Source of the DNA: an uncultured Deferribacteraceae bacterium | GTDB taxonomy: Bacteria > Chrysiogenota > Deferribacteres > CAMZNJ01 | DNA: 36,680 bases | Assembly: GCA_947313825.1 (NCBI GenBank) | Contig: CAMZNJ010000038.1 | Coordinates: 1-36,680 of the forward strand | Direction of reading: 5' to 3' | Shown here: positions 26,426 to 36,435 of the stretch, one piece after another | How positions within the stretch are numbered: position 1 is the first letter of the stretch | How the letters are laid out: each line of letters opens with the position of its first letter | Program-made: the position numbers and the translations under genes | Notes under the pieces: model-generated | The model's input: only the letters and a program-made list of their open reading frames with translations | Databases searched by the model: none | Told to the model about the DNA's origin: nothing

Positions 26426-27397
26426 TTAGATGGTGTACGTTTCACCGTTCTCATCAATCAAGCTAAGTTTTGGTGTTGGTTTGCTATCGTCCGCCTTTTC
26501 AAACTGCTGTGGTGGCTGAATACTGTTGCCTTGGCACACAACACCTGTGAGGGTGTAGGCTGTTTGCGAGGCGTCTAGGTGTTGCAAAATGTTACTTTCA
26601 ATCATGGCAAACATCCCTAGCAGTGAGGATATCATTACGGGGTTTAGTTGGAATTCCAGTAGTTTCCAGTAGTTGGTGATGGTGTCTTTGGGGAGGAACT
26701 TGTCTTCTTCATCCATAGAGTCGTAGCACGAGTCGAGGTCGTCGAGGTGTTTGTTGTATGCTTCTGTTAGGGTTTGGTGTAGGTATTTTTTTGTTTCGAT
26801 GGGTGTATTTTTGGTTACTAGGAGTAGTCCAAAAACGGAGGCGTGTCCTGTTAGTAGGTTCCAAAGCTCAGAGATATCGTAGACGTAGGGTGCGGGGTCG
26901 TTGTGGTAGCGAGCCAAGGCACTATTGCCGATGAGTAGCTGTGCGACGCTGTCGTTGCAATTCGCCACAGTTGTGGTGTAGTTCGGTTTGATGCCGATGA
27001 ATTTTTGGATGATGAGTTTGAGTAGTAGTGAGCTCGTAGCGGATTCGCTGGTAAGGTAGATATTTTTTTCGTGTAAAAATTCGATGGGTTCTTGGCTGAA
27101 AAGAATAACTGACTCAACTTTTTGGTAGGCGCCGATGCAGAAGGGTAGGATGTCGTATTTTTCGGGTGAGTTCAGGTAAACAACAGCACTAGCGAAGGCA
27201 CATGTAATTTCGCCACTATCGAGCATGTGATTAAGTTTTTGCGGTGTGCCTTTTACGAACTCTAAACGGGGGTTGTCTTTGAGTTGGTAGTAAAGTGGGT
27301 ATGTGTTGATGTACTCCATGCGACCGATGGTGATGGGTGTGGTGATGGGTGTGGTACTGTTTACGGAGTGTGGCATATGCCCCCCAGTTGAAATCAT
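26426..27397 (-). CDS. mqnA: Chorismate dehydratase-like protein (futalosine menaquinone pathway, MqnA family)
   Basis: IGRMEYINTYPLYYQL...LNHMLDSGEITCAFASAVVYLNSPEKYDILPFCIGAYQKVESVILFSQ...LTSESATSSLLLKLI...LIGNSALA...DISELWNLLTGHASVFGLLLV. Confidence 0.85.
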   Translation of the reverse strand: MISTGGHMPHSVNSTTPITTPITIGRMEYINTYPLYYQLKDNPRLEFVKGTPQKLNHMLDSGEITCAFASAVVYLNSPEKYDILPFCIGAYQKVESVILFSQEPIEFLHEKNIYLTSESATSSLLLKLIIQKFIGIKPNYTTTVANCNDSVAQLLIGNSALARYHNDPAPYVYDISELWNLLTGHASVFGLLLVTKNTPIETKKYLHQTLTEAYNKHLDDLDSCYDSMDEEDKFLPKDTITNYWKLLEFQLNPVMISSLLGMFAMIESNILQHLDASQTAYTLTGVVCQGNSIQPPQQFEKADDSKPTPKLSLIDENGETYTI

Positions 27398-27495
27398 TTT
27401 GTTACCCCGCAGTCATTATAAAGAAACTTTATTTTTTAAGCAAACCAAAATTTAGCAGGGGTATGGAATAGGCTTGTTTCGGGGTTATTGCAGGC

Positions 27496-28470
27496 TTATT
27501 GCAGGTTTATGGGTTCGAGTGGGACTTTCATGATGATTAGTCCTTTGCCATTGTTGTCGTCTCGTCCGGGGTATGCGTACCCTTCTTGTAGGCTTAGGTC
27601 TAGGGGTATGCACTGTTCCCCTTTGACGTTGTATGTTTTTAGGTCGCCTAGTAGGAGTTTTTCATCGAGCATGCGTAAGTTGACTGTTGTTACCTTGGTG
27701 CCGGCAATGATGATCATGGTGTTGCGTTGGGATGTGATTGTGCATGTGAGGCTGATGTTTTGTCCTTCGGCGATGCATGTTGTTAGTCCGAGTTCGTTTT
27801 TGTTGCTGAGGTAGGCTGACATTAGGTCGGTGTTTAGGAATAGTGCAAAGGTTACGGGGGCACTGGCGTTGATTTTGAATTGGTAGTTCCCCACAATATT
27901 GGGTTCGGGGTTTGCTTGCCACACTTCTGAGCGGTTGAGTGTGAGTTCGGTGTTGACGAGAGTGTTGTTGTTGATATCTTGATCGATGAGTTTGTAGAGT
28001 TTGTCGCGTGGTACTTTGCACACCATGTTGAGGTATGTTTGTCCGTTGTAGACGAGGTAGTTGGGCACATCTAGGGAGGTGAGGACTGAGGCGGCTAAAA
28101 CGGTGAGATCTTTGTCGCTCCCTTGCCCTGTGCGTATTGTGCCTGAGGGGAATTTGATGATGCGTTCCTGAGTATTGTTGTAAGTTATTTCGTTGTGTAA
28201 GAGTTTGAATGTTTCGAAAGTGAGGCAGGTGTTGTCCATGAGTTGGCAGGAGGACTGCACTCGCTGTGCGAGGGTGTCAACCATGGGGTCTTGGTAGCTT
28301 ACGGTATTGAGGAGGGGTGTGAGCATGTTGTTGTTGATGTCGTAGTACTTGCTGACTTTCCCTGTTGAGAGGTCGATATTTTTGCGTGTGAAGTCTGAAG
28401 GTATGAGGAATAGCATACCGATGACTAAAAATATTAACAGTACTATCAAGGTGGTTAAGAGTTTTAGCAT
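27496..28470 (-). CDS. Membrane-anchored transglutaminase-like (papain-fold) protein, catalytic Cys apparently absent
   Basis: Single N-terminal TM helix; core TGQGSDKDLTVLAASVLTSLDVPNYLVYNGQTY resembles the G.GDCxDkAvLLaSLLralGip.. region. Confidence 0.55.
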   Translation of the reverse strand: MLKLLTTLIVLLIFLVIGMLFLIPSDFTRKNIDLSTGKVSKYYDINNNMLTPLLNTVSYQDPMVDTLAQRVQSSCQLMDNTCLTFETFKLLHNEITYNNTQERIIKFPSGTIRTGQGSDKDLTVLAASVLTSLDVPNYLVYNGQTYLNMVCKVPRDKLYKLIDQDINNNTLVNTELTLNRSEVWQANPEPNIVGNYQFKINASAPVTFALFLNTDLMSAYLSNKNELGLTTCIAEGQNISLTCTITSQRNTMIIIAGTKVTTVNLRMLDEKLLLGDLKTYNVKGEQCIPLDLSLQEGYAYPGRDDNNGKGLIIMKVPLEPINLQ

Positions 28471-28506
28471 AAAAATATCTCCTTTATTGTTGTTGCCGTC
28501 AATTAT

Positions 28507-28560
28507 AATCCGTAATCCGTAATCCGTAAGCTACTTGCTGCTAAGTGCCTGCTACTTGCT
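28507..28560. repeat. 7-bp x 3 repeat (aatccgt, 28507-28527) and ctacttgct pair (28531-28539, 28552-28560) reaching the cyclase stop codon
   Basis: Direct reading. Confidence 0.9.
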
Positions 28561-30708
28561 AGTCATCACGTATGAGCCGTCCCAGTTGTCGGGTGGCATA
28601 TCCCCTTGCAAGAAGTATTTGCAACGGCTGATGAATATACCTGAGGGGTAGTCGTTGTGTGTGCGGTAGAGGTGGATGAAGATTTTTGATGCACCAACAA
28701 AGTCCCTATTCATGTAGAGGTTGAGGGCTTGTTGGTAGAGGCGTATGAGTTCGTCGTAATTGTTATTCGTGTTAGTGGCGTTGTCGGCGTTTCTGTGTGC
28801 AAGAACTTCGTAAATGGATGTGGGTTCGGTGCGTCCTTTGACAACGATTTTGTCCAGCATACGAATATGAAAAGCGGATGGGTTGGCGAGTTTGTTGTAG
28901 GTGTTGTCGGATATGAGAATATTGCTTTGGTAAAACTTGGTAATGCTCTCGAGGCGTGCAGCGAGGTTTACGCCGTCCCCCATGGCTGTGTAAACAAACC
29001 TGAAGTCGCTACCAATATTGCCGATAATGCATTCGTCGGTATTGATGCCGATGCCGATGCCGATGTGAGGTGTACCGTTCGCTTCAAACTCCCGATTCAG
29101 CTCATCAAGGGCGGCCATGATGTTGAGTGCAGAGGTAACGGCTTTGTCGCCATGGTTCTCAATATCGAGGGGAGCGTTGTACAGTGCCATGATGGCGTCG
29201 CCAATATATTTGTCCAGAAGCCCTTCGTTGTTCACAATCTCGTGGGTGAAGCGGTTGAAAATGTGGTTGATGACGCTGACAAGACCTTCAGGTGTGGAAC
29301 GCTCAGAGATGGAGGTGAATCCACGAATATCCAAAAACAGAACACTAATCTCCTTGGAAACACCACCAAGCTTCAACTTACTAGGGTTCTTCAAAATATC
29401 GGAAACAACCTCGGTGGAAACATAAGTCTCAAAGGTTTTACGCAAGTTGGAAGATTTTATCTCCGTAATGAGAATATTCAAGAACTCCTTCAGCAACGCA
29501 AAAGCAATAACACCCACGTAAGCGTAAAAAGCGTAAATAAGGTAGAGGTTGGTGAAAAATAGAAGGTTGGTAATGAAGGCAACGCCTAGGATTACAACAA
29601 AATACATAACAACACGACGACCTGTTTTGCGAACAAAACTCGCTAGGTATGCCAAAAATATGGCAAAGGCGATGGTGAGGTTAGTGAAGTAGGGTTTGGT
29701 TACCAAAATAGTGTTGTCCAAGAGGTTCGACAGCATGGAGTAATGAACGTACAAACCGGGGTATATTTTGGAGACGGGAGTAGGACGAATATCGTAACTA
29801 CCAAGATCCGTTACACCCATAACAACATACTTGTCCTTAAAAAACGACGGACTGATGGCACCGGTGTAGATATCGTAGGCGGACACTTTCTGCACATCCT
29901 CTTTGTTGTAAAAATTCACCAACATGGAGTTGGCGTCATTAAGGGAGATGTTCCCCAGCTCAAAGCGTTTAATGCCGTGTTCATCCAAGGTAATGTGTTC
30001 AAGTTGGTTCTGCCCATATCGAACAGACTGGATGGCGAGGGGGGCAAGGAGGTACTCTTCATAAACAAGTGCGGTGGCGTATCGACGATAGATGCCGTCG
30101 CTATCCAGAAGGATGGTGAAATAACCGCACGTCATGGCTGAGTTGAGAAAACGACTAAGGCTCAGCTGGCTGTTGGTAATGAGGGTAATGTTGGTGGTTT
30201 CAGATTCCAAGTTGATATTACTGTACGCACAACCTAACAGGGCGGATATCTGATCGCTGGAAACGGTACTAGTAGTGTTGTCGTTGAGGAGGATATACCC
30301 CAAGATAACGTTGTTAGCCTCAACCATCTTGTTGGCGAGATAGGCGTCGGACTCCTCATTACTCGGCTCAGAAAAAAGTATATCCATGGCAACGGAGCTA
30401 GCTTCACTCATGTTGCCCAAGAGATCGCCGATAATCCGCCTGTCCCATGGCCAACGACCCACTTGGCTCACAGCATGCTCGTCAATCTCAACGGCAACAA
30501 CGTTGGGGTTAGGCAAAAACTCGATACCAAGAAGGTTGCGAAGGGTGAAACGAAAATCTGCCTCACGGAGCATGGGAGACTGAATAAACGATACTTGAAC
30601 ACTAGGGAGCCACACAAAAAATGCGATTAAGCTGATAAGGAGAGCTTCACGGTAACGGTATTTTTTCAAAGTCTTCTCTGAAGGGAACTTCAACTTAAAC
30701 CTTCTCAT
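28552..30708 (-). CDS. CHASE2-domain membrane adenylate/guanylate cyclase
   Basis: N-terminal TM, CHASE2-like (VVAVEIDEHAVSQVGRWPWDRRIIGDLLGN...VVMGVTDLGSYDIRPTPVSKIYPGLYVHYSMLSNLL), TM cluster, then cyclase VLFLDIRGFTSISER...LDKYIGDAIMALYNAP...MGDGVNLAARLE. Start trimmed to ATG 30706-30708. Confidence 0.93.
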   Translation of the reverse strand: MRRFKLKFPSEKTLKKYRYREALLISLIAFFVWLPSVQVSFIQSPMLREADFRFTLRNLLGIEFLPNPNVVAVEIDEHAVSQVGRWPWDRRIIGDLLGNMSEASSVAMDILFSEPSNEESDAYLANKMVEANNVILGYILLNDNTTSTVSSDQISALLGCAYSNINLESETTNITLITNSQLSLSRFLNSAMTCGYFTILLDSDGIYRRYATALVYEEYLLAPLAIQSVRYGQNQLEHITLDEHGIKRFELGNISLNDANSMLVNFYNKEDVQKVSAYDIYTGAISPSFFKDKYVVMGVTDLGSYDIRPTPVSKIYPGLYVHYSMLSNLLDNTILVTKPYFTNLTIAFAIFLAYLASFVRKTGRRVVMYFVVILGVAFITNLLFFTNLYLIYAFYAYVGVIAFALLKEFLNILITEIKSSNLRKTFETYVSTEVVSDILKNPSKLKLGGVSKEISVLFLDIRGFTSISERSTPEGLVSVINHIFNRFTHEIVNNEGLLDKYIGDAIMALYNAPLDIENHGDKAVTSALNIMAALDELNREFEANGTPHIGIGIGINTDECIIGNIGSDFRFVYTAMGDGVNLAARLESITKFYQSNILISDNTYNKLANPSAFHIRMLDKIVVKGRTEPTSIYEVLAHRNADNATNTNNNYDELIRLYQQALNLYMNRDFVGASKIFIHLYRTHNDYPSGIFISRCKYFLQGDMPPDNWDGSYVMTSK

Positions 30709-30780
30709 TAAAATACACCTATCTGGATAATGCACAACAAGGGCAAGATGAAGCGGGGGAGCAGTGTGTTGTGGCAGTAT

Positions 30781-31743
30781 CTAGTCGATAATAAAAAATA
30801 CAGAGCCATCACCAAGCATGCCGTATTTACGATTGGTGGAAATAATCAGGCGTGCACTGTTTTCGCTAACAACAAAGTCGGAATTGTTGCGTATTGCCGA
30901 AGCCTTTATGTACAGCGGACGACGGTATCGCTTACCGTTGCCAACAAAAGAACCGCCTTGGGTTTGGAATGTGTAGTATCTACCCTGATTGAGAATGGTG
31001 GAATTCAGGGCTAAGGGGGTAAAGACAACGGCACCGCCGGTTGTAACAACGCGGGGAAGGATGGAGATGGAGGCACTCAAACCACGAGCATCGATAACGA
31101 TGGAATCATAATTGGAAACACTAGCGGCTTTATCGAGAGCGTAACGTGTATCACCTTTGTAGGCGGGAAGAATATTGAAAATACCTTGGGATATTGCGGG
31201 ACTGCTCAGTATTTGTGTGGCTATCTTGGCGTAAGTAGTAGATAGGCAAATATCCACTACGGTGAAGTTGTGGCTAATGCCCGATCCGTATGGGGTATGG
31301 CAAAGAATGGGGTTGCCAAGGAGCCTGTGGGGTGGCACATCTAAGAGCTTAACACCTTTCTCCATTGTGAGGGAGCCAGCAATGGTAATACCCTTGAGGG
31401 CGGAGTAAAGCTTATCCTGTGCGTTGGATTTGGCTTGGTAGTAGGAGCTCCCAAGGGGGATACTGTAGGGAGCATGACCAACGCCAACAACATTGCCGCC
31501 GTAGTAGAGGTCGGATACCTTGAGCGACTCCTTAGGGAGTGTGGCAAATGGGGCAACAAGGTGGCTTGTGGTAATATTCACAGGGTTGGCAAAGGTGGGG
31601 GTCGACACAATTAGGGTAGCACCAAGAATAGCACCAAGAATAGCACTAAGAATAGCACTAAGGGTGAGACCGAGTACGCAAGTCGGTCTCGAGGCACTGA
31701 AATACTGCTTTTTCACTGTAGCAACCCCTCTAAAAAGTATCAT
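30781..31743 (-). CDS. Exported uncharacterised protein (LPP20-like?)
   Basis: Signal peptide GLTLSAILSAILGAILGATLIVSTPTFA; C-terminal YDSIVIDARGLSASISILPRVVTTGGAVVF recalls 'SIVIDARGL..P...P.I' LPP20-type proteins. Confidence 0.6.
   Translation of the reverse strand: MILFRGVATVKKQYFSASRPTCVLGLTLSAILSAILGAILGATLIVSTPTFANPVNITTSHLVAPFATLPKESLKVSDLYYGGNVVGVGHAPYSIPLGSSYYQAKSNAQDKLYSALKGITIAGSLTMEKGVKLLDVPPHRLLGNPILCHTPYGSGISHNFTVVDICLSTTYAKIATQILSSPAISQGIFNILPAYKGDTRYALDKAASVSNYDSIVIDARGLSASISILPRVVTTGGAVVFTPLALNSTILNQGRYYTFQTQGGSFVGNGKRYRRPLYIKASAIRNNSDFVVSENSARLIISTNRKYGMLGDGSVFFIID
31618..31665. repeat. 12-bp x 4 in-frame repeat encoding the signal-peptide hydrophobic core (LSAI/LGAI units)
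   Basis: agcaccaagaat x2, agcactaagaat, agcactaagggt on the plus strand. Confidence 0.95.
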
Positions 31744-31790
31744 GCCCCCCCCTTTTTATCTTTATCGTCAGTAAAATGTTCATATGCCTG

Positions 31791-31846
31791 CACCAAGATG
31801 CCAGCACCAACATGCCAGCACCAACATGCCAGCACCTAGATGCGTG
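31791..31846. repeat. 14-bp x 4 tandem repeat overlapping the secF stop codon
   Basis: CACCAAGATGCCAG / CACCAACATGCCAG / CACCAACATGCCAG / CACCTAGATGCGTG; the secF stop (cta, 31836-31838) is in unit 4. Confidence 0.93.
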
Positions 31847-32828
31847 CACCGTCGGCGTGTTCCTCCACGTCAGTATGTTTCTTGTTTGTTTTGTCTACAA
31901 TTTTCGATCCGTACTTTTTGGAAAAGTGGTAAATCACACCGCAAGAAACAGCAATGGACGAATATGTACCGATGGCAACGCCGATGGTAATACCGGCGGA
32001 GAAGCCCCGTAGTGCGGGACCACCAAGGATGAGTATGACACCCGATGCCATGAGGGTTGTGAAGGAGGTGAGGATGGTACGGTTGAGGGTGCTGTTGATG
32101 GCGTTGTTCATGACAGCTTTTACGTCCATGGGTGTGTCGGAGTCGAGGTTTTCGGTGGCAAACTTCACCTTCATCTCTCGGACTCTGTCCAAAATAATAA
32201 TCGTATCGTTGAGGGAGTAGCCGACGACGGTCAGAACGGCGGCAACAACGGTGAGGTTAATCTCCAAGGATGAGAGGGAGTAGAAGCCCATGAGAATAAT
32301 AATATCGTGGGCGAGGGTAACGATGGCACCGAAGGCGTAGAGAACTTCAAACCGTATCGTAACGTAGATGAGGATACCGAGCAGGGCGTAAAGGGTTGCG
32401 AGTAGAGCCTGCTTTTTGAGGGCATCACCAACGCGAGGACCAACTTGGCTACTTTGTAGGAGTTCGTAGTTGTCGCCACCGATGGATGAGTGAAGTGCGT
32501 CGGATACTTGTGATTTGGTGATGTTGAGGGGTTGATCCAGCGTAGGAATACGGATGATGAGTTCATCTTTGTCGCCACCAGCAGACTGAAGTGTTACGCT
32601 ATTGTACCCCCTGTCGTTGAGCTCAGAACGTATTTGGTTGAGATCGAGGGTGGTGTTTTCCGCACGAATATGGACAAGTGTGCCACCAGCGAAATCTATG
32701 CCGTAGTCGAACCCTTTAACGGCGATAAGACCAGCAGAGCCGATGAGTAGTATTGCCGATAGGATGTAGAATTTTTTGATATGACCGAGGAAATCGATAT
32801 GCGTTCCCGGTTTGATCAGTTGAAACAT
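31836..32828 (-). CDS. secF: Protein translocase subunit SecF
   Basis: GFDYGIDFAGGTLVHIR...VGPRVGDALKKQALLATLYALLGILIYVTIRFE...SLNDTIIILDRVRE...STLNRTILTSFTTL. Confidence 0.96.
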   Translation of the reverse strand: MFQLIKPGTHIDFLGHIKKFYILSAILLIGSAGLIAVKGFDYGIDFAGGTLVHIRAENTTLDLNQIRSELNDRGYNSVTLQSAGGDKDELIIRIPTLDQPLNITKSQVSDALHSSIGGDNYELLQSSQVGPRVGDALKKQALLATLYALLGILIYVTIRFEVLYAFGAIVTLAHDIIILMGFYSLSSLEINLTVVAAVLTVVGYSLNDTIIILDRVREMKVKFATENLDSDTPMDVKAVMNNAINSTLNRTILTSFTTLMASGVILILGGPALRGFSAGITIGVAIGTYSSIAVSCGVIYHFSKKYGSKIVDKTNKKHTDVEEHADGARI

Positions 32829-32842
32829 ATTGTTCCCCTTGC

Positions 32843-34399
32843 TTAAATATACAGCTTACTTATGTTTGTTTTACGTTTTATTACGGAATGGACGATGGTT
32901 TTGGTAATAAAGATGGAGGTAAACATGGACGCGATAATACCGAGGGACAGAGTAACGGCAAACCCTTGAACAGGACCTGTGCCAAAACTGAACAGCACCA
33001 ATGCCGCAATGAGGGTGGTAACGTTGGCATCAAAAATGGACGAAAAGGCTTTGGCGTAACCTAAATCGATTGCCTCTTCGGGAGGGGTGCCAAGGCGAAG
33101 CTCTTCCCGTATTCGCTCAAATATTAACACGTTGGCGTCAACAGCCATACCGAGGGTCAGAATCAACCCAGCAATACCTGGTAGGGTAAGGGCTGCACCG
33201 ATTACCGATAAAGCTCCCATAACCAGAACAAAATTGAGAATGAGGGCGATGTTGGCTACAATACCGAACAAACGGTAATAAACTAGCACAAAAAGCATGA
33301 CTAAAGTTGTACCAACAATGATAGCGCGTATGCCCATGCGAATAGAATCCTCACCAAGGGATGCACCGATGGTAGTATCCTGCTCGATAACAACTTTCGT
33401 TGGGAGGGCACCGCTACGCAACACAATGGCAAGATCGTGGGCTTGAGTGTAGTTCATGGCACCGCTAATCTGAGCGTTACCGCCGTAGATGGGTTCGTTG
33501 ATGTTTGGGGTGGAGAATACTTTATCGTCCAGCGTAATTGCTAGTACGCCACCGGTGTTTTGCGATGTTACTTCGCCGAATATTTTGGCACCAGTGCTGT
33601 CGAAAGTGAGGCTAACAGCAGGCTCGTTGTTGGAGCGGGAAACAGTGGTGGAGGCGTCGAGGAGGTTGCTACCGGTAAGAAGTGGTGTCTTGCTCACAAC
33701 GAATGGAATGGAACCGGTAACCTTGCCGGTGGACGGATCAACAATATCCTCATACATGATAATCTCGTCGCCACTAGGACGGAAGTTAGGATTGCTCTGA
33801 GCAGCCTGAGAGGCACTCTGATTGACAAGGCGGAAAGCTAGGAACGCCGTTTTACCAATGAGCTCGACAGCACGTTCAGGGTTGTCGATACCAGGAAGCT
33901 CCACAACAATCTCGTCAACACCTTGCTTTTGGATGACAGGTTCGTTGACGCCGAAAGCATCAACGCGGTTGCGGATAACAACGATGGATTGCTCCACAGC
34001 GAACCGTTTGCTGTTGCTAGTGTAGTTGTCGGTGAAGGTGTAGGTTAGTTGGCGAGGGGTGGATACGGGGGCTTTGAGTATGCCACGGTAGTTGCGAGTA
34101 ACGTAGTCTTCAAGTTTGTCGTCGGGTCGACCGGTGAGTCGGATGACAACAGAATCGATACTGCTCCCCGGTTGAATGCGGGAGTAGGAGATACGTTCGT
34201 TGCGTAGGTCGCGTTGGAGCTGTTGGATGAGGTTGTCGCGGGCACTTTCCACACTTTTGTCCAGATCAACGGAGAGGATAAGTTGGATACCACCTTGCAG
34301 ATCGAGTCCGAGTTTTATTTTTTCGCTCAGGGGGTACATGAGGTAAAGAGCGGTGGAGATAATCGCGACGATGACCACCCACCGTTGTAATAAATTCAT
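32843..34399 (-). CDS. secD: Protein translocase subunit SecD
   Basis: KLGLDLQGGIQLILSVD...VDAFGVNEPVIQKQGVDEIVVELPGI...LRSGALPTKVVIEQDTTIGASLGEDSI...GMAVDANVLIFERIREELR. Start trimmed to ATG 34397-34399. Confidence 0.97.
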   Translation of the reverse strand: MNLLQRWVVIVAIISTALYLMYPLSEKIKLGLDLQGGIQLILSVDLDKSVESARDNLIQQLQRDLRNERISYSRIQPGSSIDSVVIRLTGRPDDKLEDYVTRNYRGILKAPVSTPRQLTYTFTDNYTSNSKRFAVEQSIVVIRNRVDAFGVNEPVIQKQGVDEIVVELPGIDNPERAVELIGKTAFLAFRLVNQSASQAAQSNPNFRPSGDEIIMYEDIVDPSTGKVTGSIPFVVSKTPLLTGSNLLDASTTVSRSNNEPAVSLTFDSTGAKIFGEVTSQNTGGVLAITLDDKVFSTPNINEPIYGGNAQISGAMNYTQAHDLAIVLRSGALPTKVVIEQDTTIGASLGEDSIRMGIRAIIVGTTLVMLFVLVYYRLFGIVANIALILNFVLVMGALSVIGAALTLPGIAGLILTLGMAVDANVLIFERIREELRLGTPPEEAIDLGYAKAFSSIFDANVTTLIAALVLFSFGTGPVQGFAVTLSLGIIASMFTSIFITKTIVHSVIKRKTNISKLYI

Positions 34400-34718
34400 A
34401 ATATGAAGCTCCTTAGTTTTTTGTATAACTCGTGTGCGGGGCTGACCTAACCGCGGGGTATAGCCGTGTAATCGTTGGTGTGCCCGCGATGCACCTGAGC
34501 GTGGCTCTGGAAGCATGGGAGGGGTTGCAATTAATATACACCAATGAATCTTTATATAATATATCAATCAAACATTTATGTAAAATATTTGAAGGGTATG
34601 CTACACAAATACCATCACGGCACAAGTGCCACACCATCAGAAACAACGCTGTTGAAGGGGCGTCAGTTCTGATTAGTGTGGCAGTGTTGGTTAAACGAAG
34701 ATGCAAGTGTGCAAAAGC

Positions 34719-35159
34719 CTACTTATCACTTTCGTCAGAGGTGTCGTTGCTGTTGTTATTGCTGTCGCTGTCGCTATCATTGCCCGAATCCCCTTTCTTC
34801 TTGGAATTCTTTTTCTTGGCAGGAGCCTCCTTAGCAGGGGCAGGAGTAATAGTGGGGGCAACCTTGCCGCTAACACCTTTGCGTGCAAGTTTGACATTTA
34901 TCTTGGGGGCGATTTCAACGATGAGGTTGCCGTCGTCAAGAACGGTGATAATCTTGCCGTGAATACCTGAAATAGTGAGGATTTCGTCGCCAGCGGAGAG
35001 GGCATTAAGCATGTCCCGTTGGAGTTTGTTTTTCTTGGAGTTTGGTCGGATAATGAGGAAGTAAAATACCAAGACGATAAGTATAAGTGGCATAAATGAC
35101 ACTAAGGGTGATGTTGCTGCCGTTGGTTCGGCGGCGTAGGCTACTGATGTGAAAAGCAT
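34719..35159 (-). CDS. yajC: Preprotein translocase subunit YajC with low-complexity acidic tail
   Basis: PLVSFMPLILIVLVFYFLIIRPNSKKNKLQRDMLNALSAGDEILTISGIHGKIITVLDDGNLIVEIAPKINVKLAR; tail KKKNSKKKGDSGNDSDSDSNNNSNDTSDESDK. Confidence 0.93.
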   Translation of the reverse strand: MLFTSVAYAAEPTAATSPLVSFMPLILIVLVFYFLIIRPNSKKNKLQRDMLNALSAGDEILTISGIHGKIITVLDDGNLIVEIAPKINVKLARKGVSGKVAPTITPAPAKEAPAKKKNSKKKGDSGNDSDSDSNNNSNDTSDESDK

Positions 35160-35183
35160 AGGGTAGTCTCCTTAAAATAGTGA

Positions 35184-36410
<1,227 letters not shown>

Positions 36411-36435
36411 CTAATGGGGTACAAATGAAGAAGCC

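Noticed and set aside
26215-26578. ORFs 26215-26457(-), 26221-26466(+), 26223-26429(+), 26285-26578(+) encoding repetitive THLHTLAHTCTRLHTPAH-type peptides
   Set aside because: They are translations of the 10-bp minisatellite, open in several frames because the unit lacks stops; no RBS or conserved domain.
34400-34510. Possible SRP (4.5S) RNA or tmRNA in the yajC-secD gap
   Set aside because: The segment 'ctctggaagcatggga' superficially resembles the SRP tip, but the conserved CAGGTC...GGAAGCAGC domain and a tRNA-like tmRNA end are missing.
34432-34970. Plus-strand ORFs 34432-34962 and 34701-34970
   Set aside because: They overlap yajC on the opposite strand and reflect its low-complexity tail; no family resemblance.
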